Assembly (NCBI RefSeq): GCF_024436395.1
Contig: NZ_JAFMZO010000001.1
Location: 876,181-940,180 of the forward strand
From: Paradesertivirga mongoliensis
GTDB lineage: Bacteria; Bacteroidota; Bacteroidia; Sphingobacteriales; Sphingobacteriaceae
Length of the DNA: 64,000 nucleotides
Direction of reading: 5' to 3'
Below the pieces are notes generated by a model. The model did not search any database, was not told the DNA's origin, and worked only from the letters and a program-made list of their open reading frames with translations. Of this stretch, positions 18,293 to 27,730 are shown one piece after another; position 1 is the first letter of the stretch; the number at the start of each line of letters is the position of its first letter. A program made the position numbers and the translations under genes.

Positions 18293-20485
18293 TCAACGGG
18301 CTTTAACCTCAAAAATAGTGCTCCCTGAAATAGGACCCATGTTTTCCGTTACACCCTCAACGAGCACTTTAATTTTGTGAGGTAGTGTAGAGTTGAAAAA
18401 CGAAAGTTGTACTTCACCTGCGTCGCTGGTAATCACATTTGGCTCCCAGTGAATAGTTGTTCTGATGTCTGAGTGGACGTTTAGATTTTCATAGTCAGGA
18501 GTATAAAAGTCACGGCCGGTATAAAATGTATTTTCAAGCTCCTTGAGGGCGTTTAAAGTGTTACGTGACACTGCACTGTTGGAGGTCAGGAACATAACAA
18601 CAATATCCTGTATCTCAATAACACCATATGGGTCAGAAGTAGTGAGTGCAGATTCTGAGCGATCGATACCACGCTTAATTTCTATTTTCTCAAAAGCATC
18701 AATGGGCATGTTGAGGTATTTCTCGTAATAGCTATTCCTTGTCGCATCGTCGGTGAACGGCAAACTAACGCCATCAACAACCAATCTGGGATAGAGAACC
18801 TTTCCGCGCCTTCCTGTAAAATATACATTAAGTTCATTGTCTGTAAGGACAGAAGGCGAGTAATGAAGCAAAAAATGTCTGAGATTCTTGTGATCGTAAT
18901 CTTTAGGCTCTACGAAAAACACCTCGCCAGGGGCAAAGGGAACAAACGATTGATCCAGCAAGCGAACGGATTGCCGACCTTTTATAACCACCTCCTTCAA
19001 GATAGTACTATCTTTGGATACCAAAGGGATAACTCTTTCAGGCTGGCCCCTTAAAACAATTTGATCCTTATGCCGATTCTCATCGAGATAACTTTCCTTC
19101 TTTACTCTCGTCTCCTTATCCAGCAGCCGGCGCCAAATAAAATCTCGCCATCCCTGAGTTAATAAAAGAAAATCAAGTTTTTTATCGCGTTGGGGATTGC
19201 TCTCGTCGAAGTACTGATTAACATTTTCAATCTCGCCTTTTAGTTCTGATTTTAGTTGGAGGTAGCTTAGAATGTTTGTTTGGTTCTCCCCCGCAGCTTC
19301 TGCATCGATAACAGCGATTGACAAATTGGCTAAAACCGGCTTACTATCTTCGTCTACAACTTTAATAGAGACAGTTGCTTTTTCTTTAGGATTGTACCTT
19401 ACTTTATTCGTGCTTACTGACACGCGGGGTTTTTGGGCGGTCTCAATATAAACTAAGCGCTCACAATGCGGCCTGGAGGTAGAATCGGCAAGTCTGATTT
19501 CTGTTATTCCGGCGGGCAGATTGCTTTTTTTAATTTGTATAAGAAGTTCGGCTTGGCGTAAAACGATCTTGCTTGTGTGACTAATTCTACCTTTGGACCG
19601 AAGAGAAATCGAGAAGCTCCGGTTCAAATTCTCATTGAGGAAAGTATCATTCGTTTTCAAGGTTATAGCCAAAACAGAATCTTTGTTTTCTGCATGCAAA
19701 ACAATCCCCTTTTGCAGCGCAGGGGGAAGAACAACATGAAAAGACTCTCCACTTTGAAATTTACCTCTGACATAATACGTCATGTTTGAAAGAGGCTTCA
19801 GAATAAATACACCCTGGCCTGAGTTATCGCTTTCTAAATTCAAGATAAGTTGTCCGGAAGAATCAAAAACTTGTCCAGAGGCGGCCATCCCCTTGCCTCC
19901 TTTTTTTGTGGTAAATGCTACCATTCCTGGCACATTCTCTACCATCGATCCACTTTCCGGAAAAAACTTTACAGCAATTTTCTGGGAAGCAGTAATAATC
20001 TCTTCCCATGCGGATGATACTACAGCAGAATTCCCACGGGCCGTTTCTGAAATGGTCGTTGCTCCTGTAGGTTTTGAGATCTGAATTTTTTTTTCGAAAA
20101 GAAGATTATCGCCAAAATAACTTATTAAGGTAGTATAAGCCCTGAGCAGATAGGGGCCTGACTGTAAGGTCGGGTCTAGTTTAAAGTCGCCTTTACCAAC
20201 GCCGTTTTTTAAATAAATCTTCTCCTGTGCAATTGTGACAGATTCGTTGTTTATGAGTTCTACCACTAAGGCATTGCTTGACCCGGAAAGCATATTAGTT
20301 TGACCATTTAGTAAATACGCTTTAAACCAAAGGTTTTCGCCGCTCCAAAAATGTTCGCGATCGGTATGCAGATACACTTTTTCAAAAATAATGCTTGGGA
20401 GAGGCTTAGCGGCTTGCTGACATATAGCCTCGTGAGTGAACAGGAGCAGCAGGGGCGTTATTTTAAGATAAAATGTCCTTATCAT
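18293..20485 (-). CDS. Large secreted MG2-like protein with TonB-plug-like C-terminal region
   Basis: 730 residues with a signal peptide (LLLLFTHEAICQ). The N-terminus has EKVYLHTDREHFWSGENLWF, the hallmark of Bacteroidota proteins resembling the MG2 domain of alpha-2-macroglobulins. Further beta-sandwich domains follow (NKVRYNPKEKATVSIKVVDE). From about residue 500, KEVVIKGRQSVRL and YPRLVVDGVSLPF resemble a TonB-dependent receptor plug without a barrel, and IEIKRGIDRSESAL fits the plug's last strand. Probably an outer-membrane-associated assembly or uptake factor; partner unknown. Confidence 0.82.
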   Translation of the reverse strand: MIRTFYLKITPLLLLFTHEAICQQAAKPLPSIIFEKVYLHTDREHFWSGENLWFKAYLLNGQTNMLSGSSNALVVELINNESVTIAQEKIYLKNGVGKGDFKLDPTLQSGPYLLRAYTTLISYFGDNLLFEKKIQISKPTGATTISETARGNSAVVSSAWEEIITASQKIAVKFFPESGSMVENVPGMVAFTTKKGGKGMAASGQVFDSSGQLILNLESDNSGQGVFILKPLSNMTYYVRGKFQSGESFHVVLPPALQKGIVLHAENKDSVLAITLKTNDTFLNENLNRSFSISLRSKGRISHTSKIVLRQAELLIQIKKSNLPAGITEIRLADSTSRPHCERLVYIETAQKPRVSVSTNKVRYNPKEKATVSIKVVDEDSKPVLANLSIAVIDAEAAGENQTNILSYLQLKSELKGEIENVNQYFDESNPQRDKKLDFLLLTQGWRDFIWRRLLDKETRVKKESYLDENRHKDQIVLRGQPERVIPLVSKDSTILKEVVIKGRQSVRLLDQSFVPFAPGEVFFVEPKDYDHKNLRHFLLHYSPSVLTDNELNVYFTGRRGKVLYPRLVVDGVSLPFTDDATRNSYYEKYLNMPIDAFEKIEIKRGIDRSESALTTSDPYGVIEIQDIVVMFLTSNSAVSRNTLNALKELENTFYTGRDFYTPDYENLNVHSDIRTTIHWEPNVITSDAGEVQLSFFNSTLPHKIKVLVEGVTENMGPISGSTIFEVKAR

Positions 20486-20601
20486 GGATGCAACGTATAC
20501 CCACTAAAAAAATGCAAATCGAACGTGAATTTACAATTTCTTTTGAAATACGGGACGGTTAGAAGATCCAAATTTAGCTAGATAAGATCTTGATCTTCTT
20601 T

Positions 20602-20680
20602 CTGGTTTAAAAGGTCAGCGGAGGTGCTCTTAAATCATTTTTTGAAATCACGACTCCGCCCGGCGGGTTAGAAAAAAGTC
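20602..20680. repeat. Diverged copy of the family-iii 5' repeat module
   Basis: CTGGTTTAAAAGGTCAGCGG and the following bases (GCTCTTAAATCATT, then CGACTCCGCCCGGCGGGTTA) match the module at 47791 and 48638 but stop before the transposase fragment. It is the only copy of that module outside the 29-51 kb island. Confidence 0.6.
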
Positions 20681-20723
20681 TTTCTGACTGTCTCTGTTGT
20701 AAACAGGATGGATGTATCTACAC

Positions 20724-20744
20724 ATGAGTGAACAACACACTCAT
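20724..20744. promoter_or_regulatory. Inverted repeat upstream of the Crp/Fnr-type gene
   Basis: ATGAGTG, 7 bases, CACTCAT: a perfect 7-bp dyad that ends about 15 bases before the -33 element. Position and symmetry fit an activator or autoregulatory site. Confidence 0.35.
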
Positions 20745-20758
20745 TATAACCTGGACAC

Positions 20759-20788
20759 TTGCACGGCATTTATCAATTTGTATCTTCG
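20759..20788 (+). promoter_or_regulatory. Promoter of the Crp/Fnr-type gene
   Basis: TTG at 20759, a 19-base spacer, and TATCTTCG at 20781 match the Bacteroidota layout (TTG-N19-TAnnTTTG) with one mismatch, 21 bases before the ATG. Confidence 0.5.
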
Positions 20789-20809
20789 GGCTAACAAGAA
20801 TGTCATAGT

Positions 20810-21394
20810 ATGTCCGGGAAATCAGATCTTGAAGAACTTCTGGTAAAAGTTACCGGCCTGAAGGAAGCGGAAGTAACCGCACTGTTCGGCATTTCAAAAC
20901 CCCTGAGCCTGGCAAAAGGAGAGCGTTTTATTGAAGCGGGCCAGATTCCGAGATATATGGGATTTGTAGTTAAAGGGCTTTTTCGTTATGTGTATCTGGA
21001 TGATGAGGGTAATGAATTCACCAAAAATTTCTTAGCCGAAAATAGCTTCATCACCTCGTACTCTGCCATGGTGCAACAGCAGCCCTCCTGGTTTTCTATA
21101 GAGGCGCTTGAGGATTCGGAAGTACTAAAGTTCGATTTCCTAAGCTGGAAAAAGATAAGCCAAAATAATCCCCAATGGGACCGGTTTCTACTGCAAATGC
21201 TGGAAAAGGCTTTCATTATTAAAGAGAAACGCGAGCGGGAACTTCTATTGCTTGACGCTGAAAGCAGGTACAGAATTTTCAGAGAAGAATTTCCGGGACT
21301 CGACAAGCGGGTTAAGCAACACATCATCGCTTCATATCTTGGAATCAAACCCGCATCCCTTAGTCGCATCAGAAAACACGCCGCGTTAACATAG
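20810..21394 (+). CDS. Crp/Fnr-family transcriptional regulator
   Basis: 194 residues. A cyclic-nucleotide-binding-type beta-roll occupies residues about 20-125 (LAKGERFIEAGQIPRYMGFV, then VKGLFRYVYLDDEGNEFTKN), and a C-terminal winged helix closes the protein (IIASYLGIKPASLSRIRKH). This is the short Bacteroidota version of the family. It is followed at 21451 by an SDR gene on the same strand, which it may regulate or be transcribed with. Confidence 0.9.
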   Translation: MSGKSDLEELLVKVTGLKEAEVTALFGISKPLSLAKGERFIEAGQIPRYMGFVVKGLFRYVYLDDEGNEFTKNFLAENSFITSYSAMVQQQPSWFSIEALEDSEVLKFDFLSWKKISQNNPQWDRFLLQMLEKAFIIKEKRERELLLLDAESRYRIFREEFPGLDKRVKQHIIASYLGIKPASLSRIRKHAALT

Positions 21395-21441
21395 GTTAAT
21401 GTTTCCTGCAAAAGCTTCCTGTAGTATTGCAGCTGGTTTAA

Positions 21442-22188
21442 ATGAGCAACATGAAACTTACAGGAAATACTATTCTGATTACCGGCGGCTCGTCGGGCTA
21501 CGGCCTGGCTTTGGCCAAGAGGCTGGCTTTACACAACAAAGTGCTGATATGCGGACGAGATCTCCACAAACTGGAAGAAGCAAAACGGGCGGTCCCCCAA
21601 ATCGATTTTCTGCAATGTGATATTTCCCAATCCGCCGAAATCTCGCGGCTAGTAAGCTGGGTGAATACTGATCACCCTGAATTGAATGTACTCGTCAACA
21701 ATGCTGCTGTTGTTCACCAGGAAAACTTCCTCACAGATGATGAGACGCTCGACAAAGCCGAGCTTGAGTTCGCCGTCAACCTGCTTGCACCTATCAGGTT
21801 AAGTAAATTACTTCTGCCAGTACTTTCCGGCAACTCATCGCCGGCGATCATAAATATCACGACCGGTCTTGTTTACATTCCCAGGGTTAAATACACTTAC
21901 TACAACGCCTCGAAAGCGGCACTTCATTCTTTCAGCCAGGTTATAAGAAGCCAGTTAAGTGCATCTCTGGTTAAAATAATCGAGATTTTGCTGCCCGTAG
22001 TCGACACACCCTGGCACCAGGGCAATCCTCCAAAAATTGCGATCAGTGCCGACACCGCCGTCGCGCTGTCTCTTAAGGGCCTTGAAAAAGGGAAACTGGA
22101 GATCCGGGTAGGAAAAGTAAAGTTACTCTACCTGCTGGCCCGCATGGCTCCGGCATTTGCCTTTCGAAAATTAAATGCGCTTGAGTAG
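21442..22188 (+). CDS. Short-chain dehydrogenase/reductase (DltE-like)
   Basis: About 245-248 residues. The NAD(P)-binding motif TGGSSGYGLALAKRL (SDR TGxxxGxG) is near the N-terminus, followed by NNAA in LNVLVNNAAVVHQ, Ser in NITTGLVYIP-like context and the catalytic YYNASKAALHSF (Tyr-x3-Lys). The substrate cannot be read. Two ATGs three codons apart (21442 and 21451) are possible; the second lies right before KLTGNTILITGGSSG and is equally likely. It follows the Crp/Fnr gene by about 50 bases. Confidence 0.9.
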   Translation: MSNMKLTGNTILITGGSSGYGLALAKRLALHNKVLICGRDLHKLEEAKRAVPQIDFLQCDISQSAEISRLVSWVNTDHPELNVLVNNAAVVHQENFLTDDETLDKAELEFAVNLLAPIRLSKLLLPVLSGNSSPAIINITTGLVYIPRVKYTYYNASKAALHSFSQVIRSQLSASLVKIIEILLPVVDTPWHQGNPPKIAISADTAVALSLKGLEKGKLEIRVGKVKLLYLLARMAPAFAFRKLNALE

Positions 22189-22331
22189 CGTACCTGCTGA
22201 ACAGCGGGGTGAAGATTTATTGGTCGTACCGATGATTAAAACCGGAAGGAATTTTTAATCAATTGCGAAAACTCATGTTATCTTCATCTTCGCCGGATAT
22301 TTTTACAGCACAAATTGAAAGGAGAGACAAG

Positions 22332-22742
22332 ATGTGTCAGGTATTAATAGTTGATGATGATCCGGTCCACCATTATCTTGCGCAGTATCTATGCAGGAAT
22401 CATCCGGAAATTAGCAGTCTGAAATGTTTTTTGAAGCCGGCTGATGCCCTTGATTTCATTACAAAGGGATTGTTAAACAGATCTCAGGTACCACAGATAA
22501 TTTTACTCGACGTCAATATGCCTGATATGGACGGCTGGCAATTCTTAGAAAGCCTTCACAATATTTGTAATAACACCGAAACCCCTATTAAAATTTTCAT
22601 GCTTTCGGCGGCCCCTCATTTCAAAAGTGAGCAGCTTAGATCTCAGTACCGATTTGTGAAGGGCTATTTTACAAAGCCTCTAACTAAAAATATGCTCGAT
22701 CGGTTGCTTGTACCCGAATATAGCCCTAAGGAGTTTCATTAA
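22332..22742 (+). CDS. CheY-like single-domain response regulator
   Basis: 136 residues from the ATG at 22332 (preceded by GGAGAGACAAG). The receiver motifs are QVLIVDDDPVHHYLAQYL (acidic pocket), IILLDVNMPDMDGWQFLE (phospho-acceptor Asp) and IFMLSAAP / GYFTKPL (Thr/Ser and Lys). No output domain follows, so it acts by protein contact, for example in a phosphorelay. This type is common in Bacteroidota and has no kinase beside it here. Confidence 0.88.
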   Translation: MCQVLIVDDDPVHHYLAQYLCRNHPEISSLKCFLKPADALDFITKGLLNRSQVPQIILLDVNMPDMDGWQFLESLHNICNNTETPIKIFMLSAAPHFKSEQLRSQYRFVKGYFTKPLTKNMLDRLLVPEYSPKEFH

Positions 22743-22982
22743 TCTTAGCGTGGTATGATGGCATACGATTTTGTGTTTAGTTCCGTAACCCGGCTCTGCC
22801 TGAATTATTCTCTCTTCTAAATAGGTTTAATCGTGCTTTTACTGATGGCTTTGGCTCGTCCTGGGTATGGTCAGGGTAAAGGCATCCTACGTTCATCCTA
22901 CGTTTTAGGCAGGATGACGCCTGGTAGGTGATGGAATAGGGATAACGCCACGGAGGGGAGTGCAGGGTTGGAAGAGTTGAAG

Positions 22983-23750
22983 TTAAGGAACCGGATTATA
23001 CATTTTATCAGCAAAGGAATACAATTCCGGATATCTTCTTTTCATCTTTTCCGGCTTCTCGAAAAAATATTCAGAAAGTACTGCAAAGAATTCCGCATCG
23101 TTTGTAAGAGCGTAGGGGTCTATATCTGATTTACCCTTTTCAATACGCTTCATTTCTTTGTGGATGGCTTTAATCCAGGGACTGAAGTAAGCGCTGCTTA
23201 ACAGAAGTTCAGGAACTCCGTCGACGTCTCCGTCGGCCATATCCAGCAAATGAACAAACTCATGGATAGCTGTATTCCTGGCGTCATTATCGATCCGGAA
23301 TCCCTCCCTCAGCGCATTTTTTGAAAGAATCATCTGCCCGTGCATAAATCCGGTTCCAACAACACCAAGGACCGTGCGGTCTGCCCCCTGGAACTGAAAA
23401 TCCTGATTAAATGTATCGGGATAGAGAATGACGCTGGTCAGATTGCGGTACTCCCAGTTTCCGAATTTAAATATTGGGATAATGGCACTTGCCGCTACCA
23501 ATATCCGGTCCACATCCTCTACTTCGGTGCCTACCCCTTCGATATATACCTTACTGATGAAGGCTGATATCTTCTGTTCGAACTTTATTTTTTCGTCCTC
23601 ATCGAGCTTGCGGTAAAATGCTATATGATCATTAAGAAGCGAAGCGATATGTTCTGGCAGCGCGGGATTTTTCGGGTTCGCCGCCCCGGGCTTCTTCCAT
23701 ACAAAGAGTAAAATCAGGGCAACTGCAAGTATCAGGGCGGCAATAAGCAT
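22983..23750 (-). CDS. MtfA-like zinc peptidase (M90 family)
   Basis: 255 residues. An N-terminal membrane helix (MLIAALILAVALILLFVW) precedes the peptidase domain. The zinc site is in TAIHEFVHLLDMADGDVDG (HExxH plus the downstream acidic residues), followed by NDAEFFAVLSEYFFEKPEKM, matching the conserved glutamate helix of MtfA. MtfA in Enterobacteria binds the Mlc repressor and cleaves small peptides; here the membrane anchor is typical of Bacteroidota homologues and the substrate is unknown. Confidence 0.9.
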   Translation of the reverse strand: MLIAALILAVALILLFVWKKPGAANPKNPALPEHIASLLNDHIAFYRKLDEDEKIKFEQKISAFISKVYIEGVGTEVEDVDRILVAASAIIPIFKFGNWEYRNLTSVILYPDTFNQDFQFQGADRTVLGVVGTGFMHGQMILSKNALREGFRIDNDARNTAIHEFVHLLDMADGDVDGVPELLLSSAYFSPWIKAIHKEMKRIEKGKSDIDPYALTNDAEFFAVLSEYFFEKPEKMKRRYPELYSFADKMYNPVP

Positions 23751-23829
23751 TAACTAAGATAGTAAATACCAGGTGTCAAAGAAATCTAATTGGCTTTGAA
23801 TGGTAAATTTCTCCAGGCCGATTGCTCAT

Positions 23830-24810
23830 TTATTGTTTAATAACGGTGCGACTCATTACTCTTCCGTCTGCCAGTTGAGTTTTTAACACGTAGCTGCCGG
23901 GAGGGACATCTGCATATATTGGGATAGTGTGGACTCCGCTCAGTAATCTTTTTGTATGTTGCTGAAGTACAGAGCCTTTCATATCTATAAACGAAATTAT
24001 TACGGTTTGTTCTTTGTCGAGTGTAAAACCGACGCTTAAACTATTCTGGAATGGATTAGGGAAAACTACAAATGGCTCGTTCGCAGACAAAGCGGGATTT
24101 TTTAGATTGCCGAGATCAGAAGCAAATATTCTGGCACTATCCGGAGCAAAAGGTTTAGCTGCTGACTTTTCCTGACGAACAACAATTTTATCTATTTCCC
24201 ACGCAGACTTTAAACACTGCTGAAAACCTATGGTATTCCCCGGGATTGGTTTGGTAAATTGCTTTAAGATCTCCTGGTCATTAACCTTGAGAATGACAAA
24301 GCCGTTGTTCTGGATGATCTCATATTTGTTAGTGTTTGTGAAGTCGAAGTCTTTCAACAGTACAGGGTTGATATCCTTCCTGACAAAATACGACCATTGA
24401 GTATCGAAATAATCCAGATCAACTCTACCCTGGCGGTGAAAAGATAGCTGATAAAGACCTCCGGTTATATTTCCAGAAGCCGACCTGTTTCTGGAACCCC
24501 ATTGAATATCAATTAATTCTAAAATATCACCTCCACTCACGAATCTGGCAAAAAGAGTAATTGAAAAATTTTTTAAAGTATTAAGCTGTGGAATAGTTTT
24601 ACTATACCAGAGGCAGCCATTCCTTTGGCGGTTCTTCTCGAATTTTTCAAGATGAAGTACACCACCATTTATTTCTACTAAAAAATCGGAATTCTTTTTT
24701 AGCGCCCATTTATTCTTATTGTCTTTGAAATCTTCTCTCAACAGAATTCTGCCCTGGCTGAAAGCCTGGCACTGGGAAAAAATTAAAATCAGGAGGAAAA
24801 TTCTTTTCAT
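23830..24810 (-). CDS. Secreted T9SS cargo protein with C-terminal sorting domain
   Basis: 326 residues from the ATG at 24810 (MKRIFLLILIFSQCQAFSQ signal). The middle part looks like a LamG/DUF1080-type jelly roll (FKDNKNKWALKKNSDFLVEI; YEIIQNNGFVILKVN). The last 75 residues are a type A sorting domain: FVVFPNPFQNSLSVGFTLDK, then VIISFIDMKG, PPGSYVLKTQLADG and the final KQ. Such domains direct export through the type IX system. Ligand unknown. Confidence 0.88.
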   Translation of the reverse strand: MKRIFLLILIFSQCQAFSQGRILLREDFKDNKNKWALKKNSDFLVEINGGVLHLEKFEKNRQRNGCLWYSKTIPQLNTLKNFSITLFARFVSGGDILELIDIQWGSRNRSASGNITGGLYQLSFHRQGRVDLDYFDTQWSYFVRKDINPVLLKDFDFTNTNKYEIIQNNGFVILKVNDQEILKQFTKPIPGNTIGFQQCLKSAWEIDKIVVRQEKSAAKPFAPDSARIFASDLGNLKNPALSANEPFVVFPNPFQNSLSVGFTLDKEQTVIISFIDMKGSVLQQHTKRLLSGVHTIPIYADVPPGSYVLKTQLADGRVMSRTVIKQ

Positions 24811-24949
24811 GTAATGAAGATATAAAAAAGAAATATATCTCATGTTGGCACAAGTATGCAGCGCTGGGCCGTGGGAGGGGCCTATTTGACCCGGATTTAG
24901 TTCAATGATGGAAGCCTTAGGGAGACATCAGCCAAGCAGGGATCATCGT

Positions 24950-24973
24950 TTTGTTGGTGGGGCACAAACAAAG
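24950..24973. repeat. Degenerate family-i palindrome
   Basis: TTTGTTGGTG, GGGC, ACAAACAAA: an eroded copy of the REP-i hairpin seen mainly between 29 and 48 kb. Confidence 0.5.
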
Positions 24974-25043
24974 GAAAAAGTGTCCATAAATCAGTGAACC
25001 AATATTATTATCTTACCCCGCCGTTCGGACGTTTGCATTTTAT

Positions 25044-25583
25044 ATGTCGAAATTACTTGCCATAAGACAGAAGCAAAATTTAACTCAGGAAGAGCTGTTT
25101 GAAAAAACGGGGATTTCCGTACGAACCATTCAACGTATCGAGGCTGGCACCACTCCTAAAGGGTATACTCTGAAAGCGCTGGCGAAAGGATTGGGCGTAA
25201 GTGAAGATGACCTGGTTGAAAAAGAAGAAGTAGCTTCCCCGGATGAAACTAAATGGCTGAAACTGATCAACCTTTCTGCTTTGCCCTGCATGTTTCTACC
25301 TCCTTTAAACATCGTTGCTCCGCTGCTCATCATGCTTATGAAAAAACAATTTACACCTGTCACCCGAAAGGTTGTAACCATTCAGATTGTTTGGACACTC
25401 ATAGCACTAATCCTGATCTCCACAGTGATGATGCTGAACGACTGGTTTGGGATTAGAAGTAAATACATGATGCTCATACCCGTAGTCTGGCTTCTTGTAA
25501 ACAGCCTGGTGATACTTCGAAATGCGGCCGAAATTGATAAGAACAATAGGTTGCGCATATCAACAGGTTTCAGCCTGATATAG
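25044..25583 (+). CDS. XRE-type helix-turn-helix protein with membrane domain
   Basis: 179 residues. The first 60 are a Cro/C1 helix-turn-helix (IRQKQNLTQEELFEKTGISV, RTIQRIEAGTTPKGYTLKAL). The rest has three hydrophobic helices (LSALPCMFLPPLNIVAPLLI; VWTLIALILISTVMML; YMMLIPVVWLLVNSLVIL), so it is a membrane-bound DNA-binding protein. Such XRE-membrane fusions are widespread in Bacteroidota, with no known signal. Confidence 0.88.
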   Translation: MSKLLAIRQKQNLTQEELFEKTGISVRTIQRIEAGTTPKGYTLKALAKGLGVSEDDLVEKEEVASPDETKWLKLINLSALPCMFLPPLNIVAPLLIMLMKKQFTPVTRKVVTIQIVWTLIALILISTVMMLNDWFGIRSKYMMLIPVVWLLVNSLVILRNAAEIDKNNRLRISTGFSLI

Positions 25584-25683
25584 CCTTTTTTACGAATTGG
25601 CAGGGGTTTGTCGGGTTTTTGGCGGCCCCTAAGTAATAGGCGGCCCTAAAATTTTCTATTTCTTTGGTGCAAATAAAAAACCG

Positions 25684-27099
25684 ATGAATAAGATCGAAAT
25701 CATGTTAAGAGCCGCGGCCGCCGTGAAACTATTTACGTTTACTCTCGCAATGTTGATATGCCTAACTTCTTTTGGGCAGGTACCAGAATTTGACCTTGTT
25801 ATAAAGAACGCAAAAGTGTTCGACAGCAGAACAGGAGCCCTTTTACCGAACCGGACGATTCTAATCAAAGGCGGAACCATTATTAAAGTAAGCAGAAGCA
25901 GAAATAAGTATTCAGCTGTGAAAACCATCGACGCAGCCGGGAAACTGGTAACGCCTGGATTTGTCGACACTCATATTCATCCCACTGATGTTTATCGCTC
26001 TTTTGGCGCCCTGCCTGAATACTTTCCAAAAGACTCTCTGGAATTATTCAGAAAGCGACTTTCAGATACTTATTTGCCATATGGCGTGACAAACGCAATG
26101 ATTATGGGACACTCTGAAAAGTGGTTGCCACCGATACTTAGCTGGCAAGCTGACCCTCGGCCAAACCACCTGAATATCTACACCGTAGGTGGTGCCCTGA
26201 TTTCAAACGAAGGTCGAAAACCATATATTAACCACACTATTGTGAGTTCTCCTTCAGCCGCAAAACAGAAGGTGGTAGAATATCACAATTCAGGCATAAG
26301 GCATATAAAACTTTATTGGAAGCTGCGAAGACCAGAATTTGAAGCGGCTTTTAAAACTGCCGATAGCCTGAATATGAAAATATACGGGCATATTGACCAG
26401 AATGTAATGTTTATAGATTCAACCTTAAGTATTGGTTTGCGTAACTATGAACATCTTTTGACCCTGGTGAACAGCGTTCTGCATATGAAAAATGACGGCA
26501 AAGATTTTCAGTCGGAAATGCAGAGGCAGTACCGTCCGGGTGCTGCAAGAAACGGTCAGTTAGAGCGCCTGGAGATGTTTCGATTTATTCACGACAAAAA
26601 GCCGGGACTGATTGATGCCCTGATAGACAAGCTTTCGAAAAGCAATGCTACTTTTTCTACATCGATCCATTTGATGGCGGAGCCATTTGGACTAACTTAT
26701 TTTCCAGGCAAGCAGGATACTTCGTTATCCGCAGTGCAATTAGACAGATGCAAAGAGAACGTTAAATTATTTATGGGCTTTGTGAAACAGGCATCCGACA
26801 AAGGAATACAACTTCGGATAGGCACTGATTGGCCAAGTGGTGGTAAGGCCTTTATTTCTGAGCAACTGCTTTTATCGGAATATGGGGTTAAAATTCCTAA
26901 AATTCTTCAGATTTCAACAATTAACGGAGCAAGGGCTCTGGGGCTAGAGAATACCTATGGCTCAATTGAAAAGGAGAAGAAAGCAGACCTGCTTATCTGG
27001 GATAAAAGTCCGTTTGATAATTACAGGAATTTTCTTGCAGAAAAGATCATTATTAAAGATGGGGTAGTTTTCAAAAATGAGAACGAAATTCAGTTATAA
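25684..27099 (+). CDS. Secreted amidohydrolase (imidazolonepropionase-like)
   Basis: 471 residues with a signal peptide (LFTFTLAMLICLTSFGQ). The metal-dependent hydrolase fold is shown by GFVDTHIHPTD (HxH), IRHIKLYWKLRRP (candidate bridging Lys), KIYGHIDQN (His), and LRIGTDWPSGG (catalytic Asp), followed by the C-terminal YGSIEKEKKADLLIWDKSP typical of this superfamily. It probably hydrolyses a cyclic amide or peptide-like compound in the periplasm; the substrate is unknown. Two in-frame ATGs lie close together; the first is taken. Confidence 0.9.
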   Translation: MNKIEIMLRAAAAVKLFTFTLAMLICLTSFGQVPEFDLVIKNAKVFDSRTGALLPNRTILIKGGTIIKVSRSRNKYSAVKTIDAAGKLVTPGFVDTHIHPTDVYRSFGALPEYFPKDSLELFRKRLSDTYLPYGVTNAMIMGHSEKWLPPILSWQADPRPNHLNIYTVGGALISNEGRKPYINHTIVSSPSAAKQKVVEYHNSGIRHIKLYWKLRRPEFEAAFKTADSLNMKIYGHIDQNVMFIDSTLSIGLRNYEHLLTLVNSVLHMKNDGKDFQSEMQRQYRPGAARNGQLERLEMFRFIHDKKPGLIDALIDKLSKSNATFSTSIHLMAEPFGLTYFPGKQDTSLSAVQLDRCKENVKLFMGFVKQASDKGIQLRIGTDWPSGGKAFISEQLLLSEYGVKIPKILQISTINGARALGLENTYGSIEKEKKADLLIWDKSPFDNYRNFLAEKIIIKDGVVFKNENEIQL

Positions 27100-27180
27100 A
27101 AATAACGGCCCTAACTCTTCTCCCGCGGTTATTGGTGTTGTTGTTTGCTTATAGGTCTAAGTTCATAAATGGCAGTTATC

Positions 27181-27207
27181 GGCTTGTGGTAATAACGCCC
27201 ACAAGCC
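27181..27207. repeat. Hairpin between convergent genes, REP-i-like
   Basis: GGCTTGTGG / CCACAAGCC with a 9-base loop, preceded by TATC as in REP-i copies. It has no T-run, so it is more likely an eroded REP-i element than a terminator. Confidence 0.5.
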
Positions 27208-27216
27208 AGATACTGG

Positions 27217-27615
27217 TCACTTTCTGTGAAGCAGCATCCACGAGGTTCCAAATCTGTCGCGCAGCATAGCAAAGCGATGCGCAAAGAAAGTCTCTTCCAT
27301 CTTCATGAAGATTTCACCTCGGTCGGACAACAAAGCATAGATTTTTTCAGCTTCTTCTATACTATCCAGTGTAAGTGAAAGGTAGGCGCTCCTCATCGGC
27401 TCAGCGTGTGGAATGTCTGCTCCCATGAGTGCTGTCCCGCCTATCTCGATCTCTGCATGCATTATCTCATCTTTTCTTTCTTCAGAAATATTGGCGTTTT
27501 CCGGCAATTGTCTGAAGGTGGCAATGGAGGTAATTTTACCACCAAGGTATTGTTCATAAAAGAGAAATGCCTCCCGGCAATTTCCTTTGTAGTTGATATA
27601 CATGTCAAGTTTCAT
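27217..27615 (-). CDS. VOC-fold protein (PhnB-like)
   Basis: 132 residues with the PhnB/glyoxalase pattern: MYINYKGNCREAFLFYEQYL, a GG-K turn, and later FAHRFAMLRDRFGTSWMLLH. Length and layout are those of PhnB-like (3-demethylubiquinone methyltransferase-like) VOC proteins, which mostly have unknown chemistry. Convergent with the amidohydrolase gene. Confidence 0.9.
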   Translation of the reverse strand: MKLDMYINYKGNCREAFLFYEQYLGGKITSIATFRQLPENANISEERKDEIMHAEIEIGGTALMGADIPHAEPMRSAYLSLTLDSIEEAEKIYALLSDRGEIFMKMEETFFAHRFAMLRDRFGTSWMLLHRK

Positions 27616-27730
27616 GCGCCATTGTATTAGTTATTATAAAGCTAGAAAATTGACATAACAGTTTTATTTTCCAGCGGTTTTAATTCTGCCATCAGCGCAA
27701 GACCAAAAGAGTGGTGAGAGCTTAAATCCA

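Noticed and set aside
22883-22904. Tandem CATCCTACGTT CATCCTACGTT
   Set aside because: Only two units of 11 bases between genes, no further copies noticed; chance or a minor repeat.
27181-27207. Hairpin as shared terminator of convergent genes
   Set aside because: No T-run on either strand and similar to REP-i; listed as a repeat instead.
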